Below are positions 1 to 4,926 of a stretch of 7,277 bases of DNA, one piece after another; position 1 is the stretch's first letter, and every line of letters starts with the position of its first letter. This stretch comes from JBCBAP01 sp038532435 (GTDB lineage: Bacteria; Pseudomonadota; Alphaproteobacteria; Rhodobacterales; Rhodobacteraceae). The translations under genes and the position numbers were made by a program. The notes under the pieces are model-generated. The model did no database searches and was not told the origin of the DNA. It saw only the letters and a program-made list of their open reading frames with translations. The stretch spans positions 1 to 7,277 of the forward strand of contig JBCBAP010000111.1 in assembly GCA_038532435.1 (NCBI GenBank). The letters run 5' to 3'.

Positions 1-511
1 GAAGGGCGGGGATGAAGCCCATGTCGAGCATCTGGTCCGCCTCGTCGAGCACCAGGAACCCGGTCTTCGTCAGTGTCAGCGCGCGGCGGTCCATCAGATC
101 GATCAGCCGGCCCGGCGTCGCGACCAGAATGTCCGTACCCCGCTGCAGCCGGTTGGCCTGCGCGTTGAGCGAGGCACCACCGACCACGAGCGCGATTTTC
201 AGCGGCGTTTTCTGCACCAGCAGCTTCAGCTCATCGGAGATCTGTTTCGCAAGCTCCCGCGTGGGGGCAAGGATAAGAGCGCGCACGGTCTTGGGCTCCG
301 GCTTCACGCCGAAACCGAGCATCTTGTGGATGAGCGGCAGGCCAAAGGCCGCCGTCTTGCCGGTGCCCGTCTGGGCGAGGCCCATGATGTCCCGGTCATC
401 GAGCACAACCGGAATGGCTTGCTCCTGGATCGGTGTGGGAGTGTCAAAGCCCCGTTCGGTAAGTGCCTTGAGCACGCGCGGGGAAAGCCCGAGGGCGTCA
501 AACGTCGTCAA
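1..511 (-). CDS. rhlE: DEAD-box ATP-dependent RNA helicase, RhlE type (partial; C-terminal part outside window)
   Basis: An ATP-driven RNA unwinding enzyme of the cytoplasm, with expected roles in RNA decay, ribosome assembly or cold adaptation. The 170 visible residues cover most of the first RecA domain with motifs in the right order: Q motif (GFDTPTPIQEQAI, residues 21-33), Walker A AQTGTGKT (46-53), PTREL (83-87), GG (111-112), TPGR (132-135) and the DEAD box (156-159) followed by MLDMGFIP. The SAT motif and the second RecA domain lie beyond the left edge. I chose the TTG at 511-509 because GAAAGG (524-519) sits 7 nt upstream and the protein then opens M-T-T-F-D-A-L-G-L, as this family usually does. 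An in-frame ATG at 544-542 would add 11 residues, but it has a poor ribosome site and lies inside a hairpin. The family is certain. The RhlE assignment rests on the N-terminal half only. Confidence 0.93.
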   Translation of the reverse strand, partial: MTTFDALGLSPRVLKALTERGFDTPTPIQEQAIPVVLDDRDIMGLAQTGTGKTAAFGLPLIHKMLGFGVKPEPKTVRALILAPTRELAKQISDELKLLVQKTPLKIALVVGGASLNAQANRLQRGTDILVATPGRLIDLMDRRALTLTKTGFLVLDEADQMLDMGFIPAL

Positions 512-525
512 TAGAGTACCTTTCA

Positions 526-549
526 GGGGACATGGCCCTGCCATGCCCC
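526..549 (-). promoter_or_regulatory. Stable hairpin abutting the helicase ribosome binding site
   Basis: The two arms form ten base pairs: GGGG pairs with CCCC and, after one bulged base (530), CATGGC pairs with GCCATG, around a 3-nt loop (537-539). On the minus-strand RNA the hairpin ends at 526, two nucleotides before the GAAAGG Shine-Dalgarno (524-519) of the helicase TTG start. The alternative in-frame ATG (544-542) lies within the stem. The position suggests control of translation initiation, possibly by temperature, a protein, or the helicase itself. The base pairing is seen directly; the function is inferred. Confidence 0.5.
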
Positions 550-556
550 GCAGCTC

Positions 557-575
557 GCACCGGGGCGTCCGGTGC
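557..575 (-). promoter_or_regulatory. Second leader hairpin upstream of the helicase gene
   Basis: A perfect 7-bp inverted repeat, GCACCGG/CCGGTGC, encloses a 5-nt loop (564-568). It lies 7 bp beyond the 526-549 hairpin in the presumed helicase leader. No T-run follows on either strand, so it is unlikely to be an intrinsic terminator. A leader structure or a dyad operator are the alternatives. Confidence 0.4.
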
Positions 576-660
576 CTGTCGGGTTGCGGCGCAGGCTCAC
601 CCCGGGGCCGAATGCCCAAGGGTCGATGCACCGCGGAACCCCTGCGTGATGTGGGAACCA

Positions 661-689
661 GATCGGGCCGTCATCGTGAACGGCAGATC
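661..689 (-). promoter_or_regulatory. Possible third leader stem-loop
   Basis: GCCGT (667-671) pairs with ACGGC (680-684) across an 8-nt loop. The outer GATC (661-664) pairs with GATC (686-689) across a small internal loop. It is weaker than the two hairpins nearer the helicase start and could be chance in GC-rich DNA. Confidence 0.2.
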
Positions 690-760
690 GCAGAACTGTA
701 CGCGGGTCGGAGTGTCGACCGGTGGTCCGCTCACGCGGCGGAAGCTCTGCGGTTGGCCCG

Positions 761-789
761 CATATGGACCCGGGCGTAGCAGGTGTCAA
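761..789 (-). promoter_or_regulatory. Predicted sigma70-type promoter for the RNA helicase gene
   Basis: On the minus strand a perfect TTGACA -35 hexamer (789-784) is followed by a 17-nt spacer and CATATG (766-761), which matches three of six positions of the -10 consensus. Transcription would begin near 754, giving a leader of roughly 240 nt before the TTG at 511. The -35 box and spacing are strong; the -10 is only fair. Confidence 0.45.
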
Positions 790-793
790 GGCG

Positions 794-826
794 GACTCGA
801 TAGGGGTGATGCGTGGTAGACTCGAT
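794..826. repeat. Short direct repeat GACTCGAT x2 upstream of the nuclease-like gene
   Basis: GACTCGAT occurs at 794-801 and again at 819-826, a 25-bp pitch, ending 31 bp before the ATG at 857. The placement would suit a regulator site covering the promoter or leader of the plus-strand gene. Eight bases repeated once is little evidence. Confidence 0.25.
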
Positions 827-856
827 CCGTTCACCTCGCATCCACGGAGGCATGCC

Positions 857-1822
857 ATGAAAGCCCGTCTCGCCCCAATCGCAGCTCCGAGTCCCCGACG
901 GATATCGCAACCAAGGGGGCGCCAGTCTCCGAACGCCACGCTCCAGCGGCTTGCAGCCCGGGCCGAGGGAGCGAAGAAGGGGGAGGACTTGATGGCGGTG
1001 CAAGCGGCGGCGGACAGGCGGGTGCCTGTCCAGCGCATCTCCCAGATCGACTATGGCCCCCCGCAACAGTTCCAGTACAGCAATCCTGTGGGCCAGATCA
1101 TGTTGCAGCAAGACTCTGACGTCGGGTCGAGTGTCAGAGCCCGGCTTGACCTCACCGATCCGATCAAGGGCTCCGACGTCGGGAGCGGCCAGGTTCCCGC
1201 AGCGCTCTTTGCCGACATCATCCATCGGAACGGAGGAACCTGGTTCCGCGGTCACCTGCTGAACAGCAAGCTCGGTGGGCTGGGTCTCGCCAACAATCTC
1301 TACCCGATCACGAGCTACGCCAATGAGGTGATGTCGAGCGGCATGGAACGGGAGATGAAGGAGGAACTCTACAACCAGCCCAATTCCGCCAACCTGTCGC
1401 TTGCCAACTACGGCTACATGGAGGTCGATGTGCAGGCAAACTCGGCCATCGTCCCGGCAAGCAACATGCCCGACGCGGACATTGTCATGAGTTACCGCAC
1501 GCAAAAAACGCAAGCGGCGCCGGTCGCCGCTCCCGCATGGAATGCTTGGCAAACCTCCACGGTGCGGTCCCGCGCGCGCACATCTGGCAATACTGCAGTT
1601 CCTGGCACCTGGGCTCCCTACGGGACGGGGCAGGGTGTTCCGCAAGGTGGAGGGGGAGGGGCAACGGTTTCATTCTATCAGTCCAACCAGCGCGGGACGA
1701 TGAACGGGTCCGGTTACATGGTGCAACCCATTCCGCCGTTCCCGCAGGGCGCTAAGTACGCCATCCTGCAGCAGTTGGGCGGCGGAGCGCCCAATCTTAA
1801 GTTCATCGGCTGGCGACACTAG
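857..1822 (+). CDS. Putative secreted or injected toxin/effector with a HLLN-type (His-Asn, nuclease-like) domain
   Basis: A 321-residue protein of unproven function. I chose ATG 857 because GGAGG (846-850) lies 6 nt upstream; longer in-frame starts (722) lack a good ribosome site and add low-quality sequence. Residues 1-60 are Arg/Ala/Pro/Gln-rich, ending in a segment with LQR (29-31) and PVQR (57-60). This recalls the N-termini of cargo proteins of extracellular contractile injection systems (eCIS). Residues 122-156 hold the core: H123, NGGTW, RGHLLN (131-136), LGG (139-141), NNLYPIT (146-152) and AN (155-156), then an acidic helix with E164 and E166. This resembles the GH...NL..T..N pattern of beta-beta-alpha-metal DNA/RNA non-specific endonucleases. 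A Pro/Ala and Gly-rich linker (219-268, including GGGGG) leads to a C-terminal segment ending in IGWRH. No signal peptide or membrane segment is evident. No immunity or secretion gene adjoins it. The coding call is firm; the nuclease/effector reading is inference from remembered motifs. Confidence 0.8.
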   Translation: MKARLAPIAAPSPRRISQPRGRQSPNATLQRLAARAEGAKKGEDLMAVQAAADRRVPVQRISQIDYGPPQQFQYSNPVGQIMLQQDSDVGSSVRARLDLTDPIKGSDVGSGQVPAALFADIIHRNGGTWFRGHLLNSKLGGLGLANNLYPITSYANEVMSSGMEREMKEELYNQPNSANLSLANYGYMEVDVQANSAIVPASNMPDADIVMSYRTQKTQAAPVAAPAWNAWQTSTVRSRARTSGNTAVPGTWAPYGTGQGVPQGGGGGATVSFYQSNQRGTMNGSGYMVQPIPPFPQGAKYAILQQLGGGAPNLKFIGWRH

Positions 1823-1823
1823 G

Positions 1824-2933
1824 TCAGCGGGCGACCCAGCCCGCCATTTCCTGTTCGAGAACTGCCATCATCATGTCGATATGAGCTGCGTCGTCGTTAA
1901 GGCACGGGATGTAGTGGAAGTGTTCGCCGCCCGCCTCCTCGAAGCTCTCCTTGATCTCCTCGTTGATCTCTTCGAGCGTTTCGACACAGTCGGACGAAAA
2001 GGCGGGCGCCATGATGGCGATGTTCTTCTTGCCCTCCTCGGCGAGCTTGGCCACATGCTCCACCGTATAGGGTTGCAGCCATTCTTCCGGTCCGAATTTG
2101 GACTGGAATGTCGTCACGATGTCCGTATCGGCCCAGCCCAGACGCTCCTTGAGCAGGCGCGTCGTCTTCTGGCACTGGCAGTGATACGGGTCGCCCTCCT
2201 TGAGGTAGCGGATCGGCACACCGTGGTAGGAGGTGACAAGGATGTCCGGCTTTGTCTCCATCTCCGCGTAGGCGCGCTCCACCGACTGGGCGAGTGCCTC
2301 GATGTAGAGCGGCTGCTGGTAGTAGGCGGGCACCGTGCGGATGTAGGGCTGCCATTTCATCTGCATGAGCGACCGGAACGCCTGATCGTTTGCGGTCCCC
2401 GTCGTCGGCGCCGAGTACTGGGGATAGAGCGGGAAGAACACGATCCGCTCGCAGCCCTGATCTTTCAGCTTCTGCATCACCGATGGGGTCGACGGGTTGC
2501 CGTAGCGCATCGCGAAATCGACGATCACGGAATCGCCGAAACGGTCTGCCATGGCCTCCGCCAGTTTTTCCGTCTGGGAGCGGGTGATTGTCAGAAGCGG
2601 GCTTTCGTCCTTTTCCGTGTTCCAGATGCCGCGATACGCTTCGCCGGAGGAGAAGGGCCGCTTCGTCAGGATGATGAGTTGAAGGAGCGGCTGCCAGATC
2701 CACGGGCTGTAGTCGATGACGCGTCGGTCGGACAGAAACTCGTTGAGGTACCGGCGCATGGACCAGTAGTCGGTCCCGTCCGGCGTGCCGAGATTGGCCA
2801 GCACCACCCCTACCTTCGCCTGCGGAACCGGCGGGTGATCGCCGTTCGCATGAGCAAGCCGCCCTTCGCCGGGTTGATCGATGACGGCGTGGGGCAGATC
2901 GGGCTGGCTGAGGTCGCGCATGCGGTTCATCAT
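1824..2933 (-). CDS. hemH: Ferrochelatase (protoheme ferro-lyase)
   Basis: Inserts ferrous iron into protoporphyrin IX, the last step of protoheme synthesis, at or near the inner membrane. The 369 residues show the family landmarks in order: LANLGTPDG (45-53), RRYLNEFLSDRRVI, the signature FPLYPQYSAPTTGT (167-180), SYHGVP with the catalytic metal-binding His237, FQSKFGPEEWLQPYT (276-290), and PAFSSDCVETLEEI with an invariant Glu at about 318. Length fits the family, with some 40 poorly conserved residues before the core. The start is chosen among ATGs at 2933, 2930 and 2921. ACAGG (2938-2934) directly abuts the first, so 2930 or 2921 remain possible. The reading frame stays open to an ATG at 3155, but that would lie upstream of the predicted promoter and overlap the divergent gene. 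The stop is 1 bp from the stop of the convergent nuclease-like gene. Confidence 0.97.
   Translation of the reverse strand: MMNRMRDLSQPDLPHAVIDQPGEGRLAHANGDHPPVPQAKVGVVLANLGTPDGTDYWSMRRYLNEFLSDRRVIDYSPWIWQPLLQLIILTKRPFSSGEAYRGIWNTEKDESPLLTITRSQTEKLAEAMADRFGDSVIVDFAMRYGNPSTPSVMQKLKDQGCERIVFFPLYPQYSAPTTGTANDQAFRSLMQMKWQPYIRTVPAYYQQPLYIEALAQSVERAYAEMETKPDILVTSYHGVPIRYLKEGDPYHCQCQKTTRLLKERLGWADTDIVTTFQSKFGPEEWLQPYTVEHVAKLAEEGKKNIAIMAPAFSSDCVETLEEINEEIKESFEEAGGEHFHYIPCLNDDAAHIDMMMAVLEQEMAGWVAR
1827..1844 (+). terminator. Possible weak terminator of the nuclease-like gene, inside the hemH 3' end
   Basis: GCGGGC (1827-1832) pairs with GCCCGC (1839-1844) across a 6-nt loop, beginning 5 nt after the TAG at 1820-1822. 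Only a short CATTTCC follows on the plus strand, so the T-run is poor. The hairpin also encodes the last residues of hemH on the other strand. Confidence 0.3.
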
Positions 2934-2958
2934 CCTGTTGTATCGGGATCTGGCGCAG

Positions 2959-2986
2959 GAGATAACCCTCCGCCGTGCCGGGTCAA
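2959..2986 (-). promoter_or_regulatory. hemH: Predicted hemH promoter
   Basis: On the minus strand TTGACC (2986-2981) is separated by 16 nt from TATCTC (2964-2959). Transcription would start near 2952, about 20 nt before the hemH ATG cluster. This supports the short starts over upstream ATGs. The -35 is good and the -10 is weak. No Fur or Irr operator was recognised nearby. Confidence 0.4.
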
Positions 2987-3066
2987 TCCCGGGCGGGAGG
3001 GCAGCGCGGGCACCAATCGTCGCATCGGCCATGGTCGAGGGCGGATCGGTGAGGTAGGCAGGGGCC

Positions 3067-3465
3067 ATGACACAGCATCTGCCCCCGTCACTCGCGGACA
3101 TCGAGGCGCTCGCGCAGGCCGCCCGGGCTGCCATGCCCGAACCGTTCCTCAGCAACTGTGCGGACGTCGCGATCCGGGTCGCGGAGATGCCCGACGACGA
3201 TCTCTGCGACGATCTGGAGATCGAGAGCCCGTGGACGCTGACCGGTCTCTACGACGGGGTCCCGCTGCCGGAAAAGTCGAGCTTCGACCAGCCGCTCAAG
3301 CCCGACACGGTCTGGCTCTTCCAGATGCCGATCCTGCTGGAGTGGATCGAGCGCGGGGATGTTCCGATCGACCACCTGGTCGCTCATGTCCTCGTCCATG
3401 AGTTTGCCCATCACCTTGGCTGGTCCGACGATGATATCGCAGCGATAGATCCCTGGTGGGAGTAA
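3067..3465 (+). CDS. Small zincin-like metallopeptidase family protein (DUF1025/COG3824 type)
   Basis: A compact 132-residue cytoplasmic protein with a HExxH zinc site: HVLVHEFAHHLGWSDDDI, in which H111 and H115 should bind zinc and E112 act as catalytic base. An acidic residue in the following GWSDDD could be the third ligand, as in HExxHxxGxxD zincins. The middle holds the family's TGLYDGVPL (59-67) and a hydrophobic segment VWLFQMPILLEWI (82-94). Length matches the family, and biological substrates are not known to me. The start has an AGGCAGGGG stretch (3056-3064) just upstream. It is divergent from hemH across 133 bp and convergent with the FAD oxidoreductase gene across 11 bp, so it is probably monocistronic. 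The family is clear from the motif; actual peptidase activity is inferred. Confidence 0.92.
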   Translation: MTQHLPPSLADIEALAQAARAAMPEPFLSNCADVAIRVAEMPDDDLCDDLEIESPWTLTGLYDGVPLPEKSSFDQPLKPDTVWLFQMPILLEWIERGDVPIDHLVAHVLVHEFAHHLGWSDDDIAAIDPWWE

Positions 3466-3476
3466 GGCGCCGCCCG

Positions 3477-4784
3477 TCAGACGCCGAGGCGGTCGCGCAG
3501 GGCGTACCAGCTCATCGCGAGCGTCAGCAGTGGGCTTCGGGCTGAGCGACCTCCTGGGAAGGGCGCGCTGGGCAGTCGCGCCAGCGTATCGAACCCGTCC
3601 GCCTGGCCGCGCAAGGCGTCGGCGATAAGTTTGCCGGACAGGGTCGCCATGCCCACGCCGTGGCCGGAATAGCCGCTTGCGGACAGGATGTGGGGTGCCA
3701 ACCGCGCGAGGTATGGCAGCCGGCTCAGGGTTATCGCAAGGGTGCCACCCCACGCATAGTCGATCCGAACGTCCCCGAGCTGCGGATATATCGTAAGCAT
3801 GGCCCGCCGGGTCAGGGCGGCAATGTCCCGCGGAAACCTGTAGGAGTAGCTTTCTCCCCCGCCGAAGAGCAGCCGGTTGTCCGCGCTTTTCCGGAAGTAG
3901 TTCACCACAAACTTCGAATCCGCCACCGCGATACGATCCGGCAGAATCTCGGCGAAGTCCGGCCCAAGCGGTTCGGTGGCGAGGATGTAGTTGTTTATCG
4001 GCATGACGCGGGACCCGACCGAAGGTGCCAGCCCGCCAAGATAGCCGTTGCACGCGTAGACGACCTGATCGGCACGGACTGTTCCGTGACGGGTTTGAAC
4101 CCGGGCAGGCGGGCCGTCCTCCACGGTGGTCACAGGGCTGTTTTCGAGAATGCGGACACCTGCAGCCTCCGCCGCCCGACCGAGGCCGAGGGCATAGGCG
4201 AGCGGGTGGAGATGGGCCGCATCCCGGTCCATCACGCCGCAGACATAGCGTTCGGATCCGGTCGCCGCGACAACCGCATCTCGGTCGAGATAGTCGACGG
4301 CGTCATAGCCGTAGGTGTTGCGCATGTCCTTCGCGCGCGCCTTCCAAACATAGTTCTCTCCGGACTTCGCAGTCGTGTAGGCGATACCGGGGGTGAGGTC
4401 GCAGGGGATCTCGTGTTCGGCGATCAGGCCCTTGACGAGAGCCTTCGCATCCTGGCCGAGGGACCACAGCGCCCGGGCGGCATCGGTGCCCAACCGGTCC
4501 TTCAGCTCTTCCTGATCGACCCGCTGCCCGGACCCGAGTTGCCCGCCGTTGCGTCCGGACGCGCCCCAGCCGACCCGGTGCGCCTCCAGCAGCAACACGT
4601 TCGCACCGGCCTTGGCAAGATGGAGGGCCGCGGACAGGCCCGTATACCCTGCGCCGATGACGCAGACATCGGCCCGTGCGTACCCCTCCAACGCCGGGCG
4701 TGGTGGGGCCAGCGGGGCTGTGGCGGCGTAGTAACTGTCCGGATAGGTGCCGGGCGCGTCGTTTGCATAGAGCAGGTTCATCAT
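3477..4784 (-). CDS. puuB: FAD-dependent amine oxidoreductase, gamma-glutamylputrescine oxidase-like (PuuB/OrdL type)
   Basis: A 435-residue flavoprotein of the DAO family. PuuB oxidises gamma-glutamylputrescine to the aldehyde with release of ammonia and hydrogen peroxide, as part of putrescine breakdown. The N-terminus MNLLYANDAPGTYPDSYYAA is typical of this subgroup. The dinucleotide fold is DVCVIGAGYTGLSAA (GxGxxG at 44-49) with the ribose-binding Glu at 67, followed by GASGRNGGQ (74-82). Near the C-terminus ASGYSGHGVGMATLSGKLIA closes the FAD site. No signal peptide is seen. The start at 4784 has AAAGGA (4799-4794) 9 nt upstream; the next ATG (4781) is a little far. It follows the aminotransferase gene in the same direction after 142 bp, which supports a polyamine role. 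Related DAO enzymes act on other amines, so the exact substrate is uncertain, and no gamma-glutamylputrescine synthetase is in view. Confidence 0.88.
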   Translation of the reverse strand: MMNLLYANDAPGTYPDSYYAATAPLAPPRPALEGYARADVCVIGAGYTGLSAALHLAKAGANVLLLEAHRVGWGASGRNGGQLGSGQRVDQEELKDRLGTDAARALWSLGQDAKALVKGLIAEHEIPCDLTPGIAYTTAKSGENYVWKARAKDMRNTYGYDAVDYLDRDAVVAATGSERYVCGVMDRDAAHLHPLAYALGLGRAAEAAGVRILENSPVTTVEDGPPARVQTRHGTVRADQVVYACNGYLGGLAPSVGSRVMPINNYILATEPLGPDFAEILPDRIAVADSKFVVNYFRKSADNRLLFGGGESYSYRFPRDIAALTRRAMLTIYPQLGDVRIDYAWGGTLAITLSRLPYLARLAPHILSASGYSGHGVGMATLSGKLIADALRGQADGFDTLARLPSAPFPGGRSARSPLLTLAMSWYALRDRLGV

Positions 4785-4926
4785 GTGCGATGATCCTTTC
4801 TGCCGAAGAGGGCCGGTTTTCCTGCGGTGTGCCCCATCAGGTGTACAGGGCCTTAGAGGCTTTCAAGCGGGCCAACGGGCCGCGATCCCATTTCGCAGAA
4901 CTTGAGCCCTGGCGCTCTTCACCGGG

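Larger units (their letters stand above)
512..856. other. Non-coding divergent intergenic region with helicase leader
   Basis: This stretch separates the divergent helicase (start 511) and nuclease-like (start 857) genes. I see no credible coding sequence in it. It holds a minus-strand promoter (761-789), three inverted repeats (526-549, 557-575, 661-689) and a short direct repeat close to the plus-strand gene (794-826). If the promoter is right, most of the region is transcribed as the 5' leader of the helicase mRNA. No convincing sigma70 promoter was found for the plus-strand gene. Confidence 0.6.

Noticed and set aside
12..779. 255-codon plus-strand frame opposite the helicase
   Set aside because: It is antisense to unambiguous DEAD-box motifs; the Ser/Arg-rich translation is typical of a shadow frame.
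532..819. 95-codon plus-strand frame as a possible immunity gene before the nuclease-like gene
   Set aside because: It lacks a ribosome site, its composition is Gly/Arg/Pro/Cys-rich without pattern, and it covers the helicase leader hairpins and promoter.
731..1645. 304-codon open frame on the minus strand opposite the nuclease-like gene
   Set aside because: It is antisense to a gene with a good ribosome site and recognisable motifs, and its own translation is Arg-rich without domain features. Long empty frames are common in GC-rich DNA.
2934..3155. Longer N-terminus of hemH starting at 3155
   Set aside because: It would add 74 residues of low-quality sequence, overlap the divergent metallopeptidase gene and start upstream of the predicted hemH promoter.
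1881..3401. 506-codon plus-strand open frame opposite hemH
   Set aside because: It is a mirror of the hemH codon pattern; its Arg/Leu/Gly-rich translation matches no family, and it crosses into the metallopeptidase gene.
3660..4793. 377-codon plus-strand open frame opposite the FAD oxidoreductase
   Set aside because: It is a shadow frame of a gene with clear FAD motifs. No ribosome site or domain was seen.
4785..4926. Terminator or promoter between the aminotransferase and FAD oxidoreductase genes
   Set aside because: Only 4-bp stems were found (for example GGCC-AACG-GGCC), with no T-run, and no acceptable -35/-10 pair. Read-through from the aminotransferase gene is the simpler view.
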